This document shows, in pieces, positions 26,834 to 35,637 of a stretch of 64,000 bases of DNA. The notes below the pieces were generated by a model that was not told where the DNA came from, ran no database searches, and was given only the letters and a program-made list of their open reading frames with translations. Numbering within the stretch: the first letter of the stretch is position 1; each line of letters begins with the position of its first letter. A program made the translations under genes and the position numbers. Source of the DNA: Corynebacterium sp. GTDB lineage: Bacteria; Actinomycetota; Actinomycetes; Mycobacteriales; Mycobacteriaceae. Location of the stretch: the NCBI GenBank assembly GCA_030527885.1, contig JAUMZY010000002.1, forward strand, positions 94,247-158,246. The letters run 5' to 3'.

Positions 26834-26852
26834 TCAGGCTACCCTTGCCTTA
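26834..26852. promoter_or_regulatory. Possible DtxR box upstream of lldD
   Basis: Read on the minus strand (TAAGGCAAGGGTAGCCTGA) 14 of 19 positions fit the DtxR consensus by eye. It lies 65 bases upstream of the lldD start. Iron control of a respiratory flavoprotein is plausible but the match is weaker than the one at 2928. Confidence 0.35.
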
Positions 26853-27059
26853 GTGGTTTGGGAACTAAAAAAATCCACGGCGGCTGTGAACTGCGGTTTT
26901 ACTCAAGTCATTTTGCTTTGCATAGCATCATGGTTGTCGTCAAGCGCGGGGGTGGTGCCTGTGGGGGCTTTTGTCGCTTTTCGACGCGGCATCGCGCCGG
27001 GCATGGGGGTGCCTTGATGGGAGCCGGGCGAAGAACAGGGGAGTGGTGCGCCAGGCGAC

Positions 27060-27389
27060 TTACTGTGACAGTTCTAATTGCGCGCCGGTGAAGAGCGCAT
27101 CAATGAGACCGGGGAAACGTTCGTTGAGTTCGGCCTTGCGGAAACTGACTATCCGATCGCGTCCCACGACAGCGGTGCTGGTGAGGCCGGCTTCCCGGAA
27201 GATTTTGAAATGGTGCGACACCGTGGATTTATGCAGATTGAGGTCGGCGGCGATGTCGAGGCAATTGACTGTGCCGTCACTGACCAATTTGGTGAATATG
27301 TAGAGGCGGGTGGGTTCTGCGAGTGTGTGCAGGATTTGACTCAAAGAGATGTCGTTGGCATCTGGCTGGGGGAGAATTGCTGCTTCCAC
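27060..27389 (-). CDS. ArsR-family winged-helix regulator
   Basis: 109 residues. The winged-helix core reads LAEPTRLYIFTKL...LDIAADLNLHKSTVSHHFKIFREAGL, typical of ArsR/SmtB repressors. No metal-binding Cys-rich motif (ELCVCDL type) is seen, so it probably senses something other than arsenic or cadmium. It is divergent from an MFS exporter gene 54 bases away and probably represses it through the palindrome in between. Confidence 0.87.
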   Translation of the reverse strand: MEAAILPQPDANDISLSQILHTLAEPTRLYIFTKLVSDGTVNCLDIAADLNLHKSTVSHHFKIFREAGLTSTAVVGRDRIVSFRKAELNERFPGLIDALFTGAQLELSQ

Positions 27390-27419
27390 ACATGTCAGTG
27401 TAGCCGGTTGAAATAGTTT

Positions 27420-27429
27420 GATAATTATC
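27420..27429. promoter_or_regulatory. Palindrome in ArsR/MFS divergent promoter
   Basis: GATAATTATC is a perfect 10-base palindrome in the 54-base gap between the divergent ArsR and MFS genes. Position and symmetry suit an ArsR operator; no binding consensus was available to test it. Confidence 0.4.
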
Positions 27430-27443
27430 CTACCGTTGGATGT

Positions 27444-28583
27444 ATGTCAAACAATAGTGTGGCGTTGCGCATCCTCCTACCCCTAACCATCGTGACCTTC
27501 GCCGTGGGCACAGACACCTTCATCATGGCCGGGCTTCTACCAGCCATCGCCCATGAACTGCATGTTTCCACCACCAACGCCGGCCAACTCGTCACCGTCT
27601 TCAGCATCACCTTCGCTGTCGCTGCACCCATCATCGGCGCCTTCACCGGCAACCTCAGCCGTGACAACGCGCTCAAACTCGGCCTTATCGGCTTCATCCT
27701 CGGCAATGCCGCCACCGCACTAGCCCCCACCTTTGGCTTTGCCATCGCCGCCCGCATCTTCACCGCCCTTGGGGCCAGCCTGCTCAGCCCCTCCGCCTCC
27801 GCAATCACCGTGGCACTCGCCCCACCGGAAAAACGCGGCCGCTCACTAGCCATCGTCATGGGTGGCCTCATGACAGCCACCGCCCTCGGAGTCCCCCTAG
27901 GACTGCTCATCGGGCAAACCAACTGGCGCCACACCATGTGGGCACTAACCGCTCTCGGAGCACTCGCACTAGTTGCCGTACTGCTATGGATACCCCAGGT
28001 GCGCATGCCCACAATCCCACTGCTCACCCGCCTGCAACCCCTCACAGACCTGCGTGTACTAGGCATCATCGTCACCACCATCGTGGTCGTCGGCAGCAAC
28101 ATGCAAATCTTCGTGTACGCCGGCCTCATCACTGGCGCCGCAGGCCCCCTCCTTATCCTCGGCCTCACCACATTCGGCATCTGCACTGTGATCGGTAACT
28201 TCACCGCCGGCAAAATCAGCGACACCCACAACCCCCGACTGGCAGTATTCATCTGCATCGTGGGCCTCGGCCTGAGTCAACTAACCTTCAACATTGCGGT
28301 ACAAATCGGCCTCATGCTGCTGATTCTCGCCTGCAACGGATTCTTCGGCGGCATGCTCACCGTGCCGCAACAAGCCCGCATCGTCGCCGAAAACCCTGCC
28401 GCCGCATCGCTGCTCATCGCGCTCCTGTCCTCTGCGGTTTATGCCGGATTCGCGCTCGCAGGAGCTGTCGGAAAGCTTGTGATTGATAACTCCAACCCCA
28501 CCACGATCCCATGGACCTCAGCACTCATGCTGCTGCTTCCCATTGGTCTGACCTGGGCATTACGATCCCCACGCGCGGCCTAA
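27444..28583 (+). CDS. MFS drug/metabolite exporter (DHA1, AraJ-like)
   Basis: 379 residues with twelve membrane segments. The N-terminal half carries FAVGTDTFIMAGLLPAIAHEL and the motif-A-like loop GNLSRDNALKLG, as in AraJ/YdhP-type proton antiporters. The substrate is unknown. Expression is probably under the divergent ArsR regulator. The ATG at 27444 has only a weak ribosome site. A GCTTTTCGACG motif lies ten bases after the stop codon. Confidence 0.85.
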   Translation: MSNNSVALRILLPLTIVTFAVGTDTFIMAGLLPAIAHELHVSTTNAGQLVTVFSITFAVAAPIIGAFTGNLSRDNALKLGLIGFILGNAATALAPTFGFAIAARIFTALGASLLSPSASAITVALAPPEKRGRSLAIVMGGLMTATALGVPLGLLIGQTNWRHTMWALTALGALALVAVLLWIPQVRMPTIPLLTRLQPLTDLRVLGIIVTTIVVVGSNMQIFVYAGLITGAAGPLLILGLTTFGICTVIGNFTAGKISDTHNPRLAVFICIVGLGLSQLTFNIAVQIGLMLLILACNGFFGGMLTVPQQARIVAENPAAASLLIALLSSAVYAGFALAGAVGKLVIDNSNPTTIPWTSALMLLLPIGLTWALRSPRAA

Positions 28584-28698
28584 CGCATGCTCGCTTTTCG
28601 ACGCCCCCATGTGGTCTTACATCTGGTACCAGGGATAACTTATTGATTACAGTCGCGCCAATACCGCAGAGTGATTTCCAGCACGGGGTGAGCCACCA

Positions 28699-29169
28699 AT
28701 GATCCAAATGCACGACTTTCCAGCACGCAAAATCGGGGACAACCCCAGAGACGGAATCCTCACAGTACTGGCTGGCGCCCTGGCCGTGCTCGTCGGCGGT
28801 AGATTCCTCTACAGCATTCTGGCCGGTGGTGCCCGAATCACGGACACTCGCACGCTAATTTGGGCCGCAGTGCTCTGCGCTGGCCTGTTTGCCGTGGTCA
28901 TCGGGGTCAGGATGGTACCCCGCTACCCAGTGCTGCGGCTTAATGCGAAAGGCATCAAAGTGGGGTATAAGCGCCGGGTGGCTTGGGGGTAGGTCTCAGA
29001 ATTTCACCTCACCCGCATTGAATCGAAAAACTTTGTGACCTTCCAGACCCAGCGCGGCACTCATGCCCCCATTGATCACAAAATCCCTAGTAATAGGGAT
29101 TTCTCCCCGTCTGCCCTTGCCGGCCTGCTGAATCAATACCGCCAATATTATGCGGGGCAGAAAGTGTAA
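28699..29169 (+). pseudogene. PH-like membrane protein, in-frame TAG
   Basis: Starts MIQMHDFPARK, has two membrane segments, then a PH-like domain (VLRLNAKGIKVGYKRR). A TAG at 28990-28992 follows VAWG; the frame continues unbroken as VSEFHLTRIESKN to LLNQYRQYYAGQKV and a TAA at 29167. The neighbouring paralogue (29416) reads KWGEVSEF at the same place, so GAG (Glu) to TAG is the evident mutation. A single recent lesion is likely. Translation would give a product of 97 residues lacking most of the domain. Confidence 0.82.
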
Positions 29170-29415
29170 ACCAAAAATAACTAGAAGTTTAAATCTCTGG
29201 TTCGGGGTTGATTAATTAGGGTGATATAAAAATTTTATAGTTAAGGCTTTCCTTACTTAAGATCTTTGATTATGGTATTGAGGGGCATTTTTCGGAAAGT
29301 ATCGGTTTTGGTATTTATGTGTCGGTTGGGACACGCCGAATTGCCACAATGCACATTCTTGGTGTTTTTTACCCTAAGATGGGTGTGAATTTAATTGGTT
29401 GAGGTGCGCGAGGGC

Positions 29416-29982
29416 ATGAGGGGCATGGGCAGCAGTAGCTATTCACAATATGGAAATAAAGCATTATCACTATTATCAGTGCAGTCGGCATTTGCGCCTC
29501 CGGAAGACTCTTGGTTTCCCGCGCGTCGGCTCAGCTACTTCGGCAAATCCGGTTCCGTAGTCATCGTCTACTACTTGTGCTTTTTGTCAATCTTGATATT
29601 AAACTCCGTCAGCCGGCCGTTGCCGGTGCTGCGGTCGGTGTGCATTTTCCTCCCCAGCCTATGCATCGTGGCGTTCATCGTGTATAAAACCCGGACCTCC
29701 CACATGGGGTTCCTCCACCTGGGAAATTCCGGGCTGAACATGCGCAATAACAATAACGAAGGTTTCTTTGTCAAGTGGGGTGAAGTGTCGGAGTTTCGGG
29801 TAATCCGTACGCTCAGTGGGAAAATGGTGGAATTTGATTACCGGGTTACTGGGCCTGATGGGGTATCGCAAATCGTGCTGACGCGCCGGCTGATGCGCAC
29901 CAAGGAGCTGGGGGTCATGGAGCTGGCACAATTGCTCAATAACTATCGCTCTCATTACTCACTGATACATTTGTCATTGTAA
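29416..29982 (+). CDS. PH-like membrane protein, paralogue
   Basis: 188 residues from ATG 29416 (ATG 29425 or TTG 29395 are alternatives; GAGG lies upstream). Two membrane segments (about 50-100) precede a PH-like domain: LHLGNSGLNMRN, FVKWGEVSEFRVIRT, then VMELAQLLNNYRSHY. The last helix and the WGEVSEF turn align with the broken upstream copy (28699) and with the 13649 product. Function unknown; a membrane-associated protein-protein role is the most that can be inferred. Confidence 0.65.
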   Translation: MRGMGSSSYSQYGNKALSLLSVQSAFAPPEDSWFPARRLSYFGKSGSVVIVYYLCFLSILILNSVSRPLPVLRSVCIFLPSLCIVAFIVYKTRTSHMGFLHLGNSGLNMRNNNNEGFFVKWGEVSEFRVIRTLSGKMVEFDYRVTGPDGVSQIVLTRRLMRTKELGVMELAQLLNNYRSHYSLIHLSL

Positions 29983-30246
29983 ATAAGCCGGTTGTTATTG
30001 AAAACCGAGAGACCAGTTTTTGTCTGCCGCAGATCTAATATTTTTTGGTTTATGCTCTGAAAACTGGTGGTGATTTTTGGGTAAAACCACAGTTCACATT
30101 CTGTTGTCCAAGTTGCTACGCAATATTGCGTAGTCAAGTTAAAAGTCAGTTCCCGCTTTTGCAGCCCGCCCTAATGGGGTTAAACCTTAGGATGGTACTA
30201 ACCACTATTTCGGCATTTGCCTAGTTGCGTGCAATATGCTTGAGGT

Positions 30247-30675
30247 ATGTCCGCACAGCAAAGGCTCAACAGTCAAATCAGTTTCCAATTCTATACCGGT
30301 TCTCGACTCATGCAGCGCATGTACCGACCATACCTTGACGAATGGGGAATCACCTACTCGCAGTACCTGGTGTTGGAATGCCTGTGGGAAGCCGACGGCC
30401 AAACCATCGCAGACTTGTCGATTCCCCTCGACCTGGACTCAGGAACCCTCTCACCCCTCCTGAAACGCATGGAAAATGGCGGCTTCGTGCGTCGACAAGC
30501 AGACAAAACCGACTACCGGCGGGTGCTGTTTTTTCTCACGCAGCGGGGCCAAAAACTCCAAGGCAAAGCCAAATCCATGGAGAAGGAAATCGCCGCCATG
30601 CTGGGCTTCACCGACGAAGACCTCAAAGCCATCACTACGGTCATGTCGAAGATCAACCCCAACGGCGGCGAATAA
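30247..30675 (+). CDS. MarR/OhrR-type regulator lacking the reactive cysteine
   Basis: 142 residues. Alignment by eye with B. subtilis OhrR is clear: SRLMQRMYRPYLDEWGITYSQYLVLECLWE, LDSGTLSPLLKRMENGGFVRR, and the wing DYRRVLFFLTQRG. The peroxide-sensing Cys of OhrR (NQLCFLLY in B. subtilis) is Ser12 here (SQISFQFY), so organic-peroxide sensing by that residue is lost; the only nearby Cys is in LECLWE. No ohr gene is adjacent. It probably responds to another ligand. Confidence 0.85.
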   Translation: MSAQQRLNSQISFQFYTGSRLMQRMYRPYLDEWGITYSQYLVLECLWEADGQTIADLSIPLDLDSGTLSPLLKRMENGGFVRRQADKTDYRRVLFFLTQRGQKLQGKAKSMEKEIAAMLGFTDEDLKAITTVMSKINPNGGE

Positions 30676-30729
30676 CACTAACTGCCACGCCCTGGCTTTC
30701 ACCCCATGAAACAGCCGGGGTTTAGTGTT
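30674..30729. terminator. Bidirectional terminator between MarR and hrpB
   Basis: AACACTAA (30674-30681) pairs with TTAGTGTT (30722-30729), enclosing a second imperfect stem (CCCTGGCTTTCA with TGAAACAGCCGGGG). The arms include the stop codons of both convergent genes. Position suggests a shared terminator. Confidence 0.6.
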
Positions 30730-33082
30730 TGGTGCGGGCCGTCGCCACCGCGGTCGTGGGATCCGCCGGCCACGGATGCTTAGGATACCGCCCCCGCATC
30801 TCCGAACGTACATTCTGATACGGGCCGGCCCAAAAACTCGCCAAATCATCCGTGATTGCCACTGGCCGACCCGCCGGCGATAATAAGTGAAACAACACTC
30901 GCCGACCCCCAAACTCCGGCGAAGCACTCAACCCAAAACACTCCTGCAACTTCACCCGCACCGTCGGCCGCCCATCCCCATACGACACCGGAACCTTACG
31001 CCCCGATGGCACCACAAATTCCGCCGGCGCCACCTCATCCAACTTCGCCGCCGCTGGCCATGGCAACTCCCGCTGCATCGCCGCAAACATATCAATATCC
31101 TTGACGTTTGCCCCTTCCGCTAAGGACATGATTTCCGGTTGCAACCACAATTCCGGCGCTAGCTTTTCGACGTCCGGCCATGGCTCACCCACCTCTTGAT
31201 GGAGAAAATCTACCCGCTCCCGCAAGTGCGTAGCAGACTCGCTCCAGTGAAACACTGCTAACCCGTGGGTTGCTATCGCCTCGGTAATCACCGGCACCGC
31301 CTGCATTCCCACGGCCCGAATCGGTGTACTCGATAACGTGATAGCACCCGCGCGTTTCACCCGCGTCCCCTTCACCCGACCATCTTTGAACTTATAAGTG
31401 GTTTCTTCCGTCACCCCGATGATGTCCAACGCTGCTGCTTCCGACAATGGGGCTGCCGCCTGCACATACGCCCGCCCCGACTGCGCCAACCGAATATCCG
31501 CGATGGCCAGCCATTCCTCCCCGGCCAACCCGTATTCCGCCGGCACCTGGGCCCGCGTGCCCTGCGCCAACAAGTATTCCGATCCTACCCGGCGCGCAAT
31601 GAACTGCGGGAACGCATGTCCCACCACCTCACCAGGTGAAGCCGGCACCGAATGCGTACCCACGAGCCGCTGCAACCGCTTCGCTTCCTGCGTGCGCCGC
31701 GCATCGGGGCGTCGTAAAGCAGCAAGAATGTTGCCCCGCGTTTCACCGATGCTCAATAACGCCACCGTTTCGGCTGCTGATCTCCCGAAATCCACCAGTG
31801 CTTTACCCAGCCGCGGATCAGTCGGCAGCTGCGCCAGCTTTGCTGCCACCTCCGGATCGTCGGCCCCCAACGCCGCCAGCGTGGTTTGCGCCTGCGTCCA
31901 CGCCGCCGCCGGCGGTTGATCCAGCAGCGGAAACTCCTCCGGTGTGGCACCCCAGCAGGACAGCAGCAGGGCAAATTCCGTCAGGTCCACCGCCTGAATT
32001 TCCGGGGTGATATGTGGTGCGAAGTGCGAAAACTCTGACTGGGAATAACACCGCACCACCGTGCCCGGGCCTTCCCGGCCAGCCCGCCCGGCGCGCTGCA
32101 CTGCACTTGACTGGCTGCAACTCAACGTCACCAACCCATTCATGCCCCGCATCGCATCCCGCTTGGGCACCCGCGACAGGCTGGCGTCAATCACAGTGCG
32201 CACCCCGGGCACCGTCAGTGAGGACTCCGCGATACTGGTGGCCACCACGATGCGCTGCCGCGGATCCTGCACCACGCGGCTTTGCTCCGCAGGGGTTTGC
32301 CCGCCGTGCAGCGTGAACACCGGCAGGTTAGTGTGTCGCTCTAACTCGGCAGCACACACAGTCACCTCCCGGTAGCCCGGCAGGAAAACAAGCGTCGAAT
32401 ATTCATTCGTATGATCTAGTGCCAGCTGCGCCACCCGAGCCACAAACTCCGGGCTACACTCCAACCGGTGGGGCAGAGGCTCGTACACTTCCGTGATGGG
32501 AAACGTCTCCGCCTGCGTGACCACCGTTGGGGCGGCAAGCAGCTCGGCGAACCGTTGGGCATCCACCGTCGCCGACATGGCAATAACCACAAGTTCCGGG
32601 CGCAACAGGCTTAACTCCACCACCATTCCCAGCAATAAATCCAGGTCAAGCTGTCGCTCATGCACTTCGTCCAGAATCACTGCGGACACCCCAGCAAGCT
32701 CCGGATCGCGCAACAACCGACGCACAAGGATCTTCGGCGTCATGAATTCCACCAACTGGCCGGGTTGCGTATCGCCCCGAACGGCGTACCCCACTCGATC
32801 CCCAACCTGGCTGCCATCAAGGTGCGCCAACCGGTGCGCGGCCGCCCGTACAGCCATGCGGCGCGGTGCCGTGACAATCACTTTGCCACCTGTATTCGCA
32901 ATCACATTCGAGATCAGCGGCGGTATGAGTGTGGTTTTACCCGTGCCAGGCGGGGCCTGAATCACCAGCGACCGGGTGCCCGCCTTGAGAAGATCCGTGA
33001 TCTCTGGAAGCTGCTTACGTACCGGCAGCCCAGTGCTGATAGTTGTGAGGTTGAAGTCCACGGGTATCAAGGATAATGCCAT
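30722..33082 (-). CDS. hrpB: ATP-dependent helicase HrpB (DEAH-box)
   Basis: 786 residues from ATG 33082 (the open frame extends 35 codons upstream, but MALSLIPVDF is the natural start). Superfamily 2 motifs: I APPGTGKTTLIPPL, Ia TAPRRMAVRAAA, II DEVHER, III SATVDA, then FLPGYREV, VATSIAESSLTVPGV and VI QRAGRAGREGPG, followed by the HrpB C-terminal domain ending in PKHPWPADP. An RNA helicase of uncertain bacterial function. In corynebacteria it is a conserved stand-alone gene. Confidence 0.93.
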   Translation of the reverse strand: MALSLIPVDFNLTTISTGLPVRKQLPEITDLLKAGTRSLVIQAPPGTGKTTLIPPLISNVIANTGGKVIVTAPRRMAVRAAAHRLAHLDGSQVGDRVGYAVRGDTQPGQLVEFMTPKILVRRLLRDPELAGVSAVILDEVHERQLDLDLLLGMVVELSLLRPELVVIAMSATVDAQRFAELLAAPTVVTQAETFPITEVYEPLPHRLECSPEFVARVAQLALDHTNEYSTLVFLPGYREVTVCAAELERHTNLPVFTLHGGQTPAEQSRVVQDPRQRIVVATSIAESSLTVPGVRTVIDASLSRVPKRDAMRGMNGLVTLSCSQSSAVQRAGRAGREGPGTVVRCYSQSEFSHFAPHITPEIQAVDLTEFALLLSCWGATPEEFPLLDQPPAAAWTQAQTTLAALGADDPEVAAKLAQLPTDPRLGKALVDFGRSAAETVALLSIGETRGNILAALRRPDARRTQEAKRLQRLVGTHSVPASPGEVVGHAFPQFIARRVGSEYLLAQGTRAQVPAEYGLAGEEWLAIADIRLAQSGRAYVQAAAPLSEAAALDIIGVTEETTYKFKDGRVKGTRVKRAGAITLSSTPIRAVGMQAVPVITEAIATHGLAVFHWSESATHLRERVDFLHQEVGEPWPDVEKLAPELWLQPEIMSLAEGANVKDIDMFAAMQRELPWPAAAKLDEVAPAEFVVPSGRKVPVSYGDGRPTVRVKLQECFGLSASPEFGGRRVLFHLLSPAGRPVAITDDLASFWAGPYQNVRSEMRGRYPKHPWPADPTTAVATARTKH

Positions 33083-33279
33083 CAGGTTGTGGGTAATTAC
33101 TGTCTTGCAAGAATGGTTGTGGGTGCTAAGTGTGGAGGGGCTGTTAACGCAGCTAGCAGTGATATGGTTTTGCGCGTCCATATTCAACTATGGGGTTAGA
33201 TGGTATAGGAATCATGTGTATGAGTACCAATGATTTTTAGCTAACTGGCTGATCTTCAGCTTTCCCGTAAGGTGGTGTT

Positions 33280-34893
33280 ATGCGTATCACCACAAGCTAC
33301 CCAGAGTTAACTGAAGCAGGTCTCGTCCACTGCGATGATGGTCAATTGCGCCCACCGTGGGCCATCGTGAATGAGGAGCTTCGTACCTACTATGACACCG
33401 AATGGGGTGCGGAAGTCACAGATGAAGCCCATCTTTTGGAACGCATCTGCCTCGAAGGCTTTCAAGCCGGTTTAAGCTGGCAAACCATTCTGGCCAAACG
33501 CCCTTTGATGCGGGAAGTCTTTAAAAACTTTGACCCGGAAGCTCTTGCACATTTTAGTGAGGATGACATTAACCGAATCATGAGCACCGAGGGCATGATC
33601 CGTAACCAACGTAAAGTTGCAGCTGTTATTACAAATGCGCAAGCCACAGTGGCGTTACGGGATGATGGCGGGCTATCCGCATTGGTGTGGTCGTTCAAGC
33701 CGAAAGAGCATAAGCAACCTGAAACGGTGGACGGCATTGCGTCGAAAAGCCCAGAGTCGGCAGCGCTAGCCAAAGAATTGAAGAAGCGCGGTTTCAAGTT
33801 TGTAGGCCCGACCACGATGTATGCCACCATGCAAGCAATTGGGATGGTGAACGACCGAGTAGTGGGGTCGGCGCCGCTCATTCAGCCAACTGAAGGTCAG
33901 CCAGCTGAAGATAATCAGGAAACTGAAGATCAGCAAGCTGAAAGCCAACCAGCAAAGGACACAAAACCAGTGAAAAACGAAGATGAACCTGCAAAAGATG
34001 CAGGCAAACCCGAACAAGAACCAACCGACGCCGCAGAAAATCAGTTACCTGAAGTTCAGTCACCTGAAAACAACAAAGCACCGGAACCCCAACCCACAGA
34101 GGACACAGGCAAACTAGTGAAAAAGGAAGATAATCCCACCAAAGACACAGGCAAAAAGGCCAAAAGCAAATCCTCGAAAAAATCAAGCGCAAAAGTAGCA
34201 GTAGTCACAGGAGCTTCTTCCGGCATTGGGAAAGCAGCCGCCCGCGCACTCGCGGCCGACGGTTGGCATGTGATCGTGGCGGCCCGCCGGATGAAGAAAC
34301 TCAAGAAACTAGCCAAGAAGATCGGCGGCGAAGCCATCCGCCTGGATGTCACCAATGATGTTTCCGTGGCAAAGTTCGCTGCTAAAGTGCCACAATGCCA
34401 CCTGCTGGTGAATAATGCCGGCGGCGCCAAAGGCTTGGATCCCATCGCGGAAACCAACTTGGATGATTGGTACTGGATGTACGACACCAATGTGTTGGGT
34501 ACCGTGCGGGTGACCAAAGCACTCCTGCCGAAACTCACAGCTGCTAACGGCCTTGTGGTGAACATCAGTTCGATCGCGGGTATTCGTACTTATAAGGGCG
34601 GTGCCGGCTACAACGCTGCCAAGTACGGGGTGCATGCCCTAAGCAAGGTGATGCGCATGGAATTCGTCGACACGGGCCTGCGGGTCACGGAAATCAACCC
34701 GGGTCGGGTGAAAACTGATTTCTCCCTCGTGCGTTTCAACGGTGACAAGAAGCGTGCCGCTGCTGTGTATGAGGGACATCAAAACCTTGTGGCGCGGGAT
34801 ATCGCCGAGGCTATTCGGTGGGTTGCCAGTGTGCCGGCACATGTGAATGTGGACCAATTGGTGATCACACCGCAGGAACAAGTGATCTGGTAA
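33280..34893 (+). CDS. Fusion of DNA-3-methyladenine glycosylase I-like and SDR oxidoreductase domains
   Basis: 537 residues. Residues 1-197 are a TAG (DNA-3-methyladenine glycosylase I) domain: YYDTEWG, ERICLEGFQAGLSWQTIL with the active-site Glu and Trp, MIRNQRKV, FKFVGPTTMYATMQAIGMVND. The zinc-snap ligands of E. coli Tag are changed (His17 to Tyr38, His to Arg193, Cys to Ser197). A 110-residue Glu/Gln/Pro/Lys-rich linker follows, then an SDR domain (about 310-537): TGASSGIG, LVNNAGG, YNAAK, with a YdfG-like end. One uninterrupted frame joins DNA repair and dehydrogenase modules; the biological logic is unknown. Confidence 0.88.
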   Translation: MRITTSYPELTEAGLVHCDDGQLRPPWAIVNEELRTYYDTEWGAEVTDEAHLLERICLEGFQAGLSWQTILAKRPLMREVFKNFDPEALAHFSEDDINRIMSTEGMIRNQRKVAAVITNAQATVALRDDGGLSALVWSFKPKEHKQPETVDGIASKSPESAALAKELKKRGFKFVGPTTMYATMQAIGMVNDRVVGSAPLIQPTEGQPAEDNQETEDQQAESQPAKDTKPVKNEDEPAKDAGKPEQEPTDAAENQLPEVQSPENNKAPEPQPTEDTGKLVKKEDNPTKDTGKKAKSKSSKKSSAKVAVVTGASSGIGKAAARALAADGWHVIVAARRMKKLKKLAKKIGGEAIRLDVTNDVSVAKFAAKVPQCHLLVNNAGGAKGLDPIAETNLDDWYWMYDTNVLGTVRVTKALLPKLTAANGLVVNISSIAGIRTYKGGAGYNAAKYGVHALSKVMRMEFVDTGLRVTEINPGRVKTDFSLVRFNGDKKRAAAVYEGHQNLVARDIAEAIRWVASVPAHVNVDQLVITPQEQVIW

Positions 34894-34993
34894 CTTCCGT
34901 GTACCACCATGATCTGAGTTGATCATGGGATGATAATGAGCCACTACACTGGGTGTTCGAACAGAATACTCATGTGAAAAGAGGATATACATC

Positions 34994-35314
34994 ATGATCG
35001 TAACCACCACAGGTACCGTTGATGGCCAGAAAATCGGCGAATACATTCGTGTTGTTTCCGGTGAGGTGATCTTGGGCGCCAACATGTTCAAAGACATTGC
35101 GGCTGGTTTCCGCAATGTTGTTGGTGGTCGCGCCGAAGCCTATGAATCCGAATTACGTAATGCCCGCGAGGGTGCGCTGAAGGAAATGGTGGAAGCCGCC
35201 TTAGCGTTGGGTGCCACCGGCATTGTTGGGGTGAAACTGGATTATCAAACCGTGGGTGCCAATGGCAGCATGTTGATGGTGGCTGCTACCGGCACTGCTG
35301 TGCGGTTTGTTTAA
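34994..35314 (+). CDS. YbjQ/UPF0145-family protein
   Basis: 106 residues matching the YbjQ family: TTTGTVDGQKIGEYIRVVSGEVI near the N-terminus and GATGIVGVKLDYQTVG near the end. These form decameric rings of unknown function; a metal-binding role has been suggested for the family. An AAGAGGA ribosome site lies upstream. It is preceded by a 100-base gap and followed by the S4-domain gene. Confidence 0.85.
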   Translation: MIVTTTGTVDGQKIGEYIRVVSGEVILGANMFKDIAAGFRNVVGGRAEAYESELRNAREGALKEMVEAALALGATGIVGVKLDYQTVGANGSMLMVAATGTAVRFV

Positions 35315-35346
35315 TTGTGCTGGGCTGGTGGCATAGACTAACACCT

Positions 35347-35637
35347 ATGCAACCAGTGACAGTCACTATTTCCAGCGACACTATCAAATTAGGCCAGTTC
35401 ATTAAGCTGGCCAGCCTGGTCGAAACCGGTGGGGCAGCCAAAGAAGTCATCGCTGCGGGCCGGGTGACGGTCAATGGGGTGGTGGATACCCGGCGGGGCA
35501 AAACGCTGCGCGATGGGGATGAGGTGTGCGTCGATAAGCAATGCACCCGGGTGCAGGCTGGCGCCACCGACACGGACTTTTTCGACGAAGCCACAGCCGA
35601 TGATGATTTTGACCCCGAAGTGTGGAGGAACATGTAA
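35347..35637 (+). CDS. Small S4-domain RNA-binding protein
   Basis: 96 residues from ATG 35347. The S4 fold is evident: IKLGQFIKLASLVETGGAAKEVIAAGRVTVNGVVDTRRGKTLRDGDEV, as in YbcJ/YaaA-type proteins that bind structured RNA. The C-terminal tail is acidic. Its TAA overlaps the ATG of the following VOC gene by one base (TAATG), and that gene overlaps the alkyltransferase-like gene, so the three form an operon. Confidence 0.85.
   Translation: MQPVTVTISSDTIKLGQFIKLASLVETGGAAKEVIAAGRVTVNGVVDTRRGKTLRDGDEVCVDKQCTRVQAGATDTDFFDEATADDDFDPEVWRNM

Noticed and set aside
29225-29265. TTAAGG-CTTT-CCTTA as an iron box.
   Set aside because: It matches the DtxR consensus poorly and lies upstream of a gene with no iron link.
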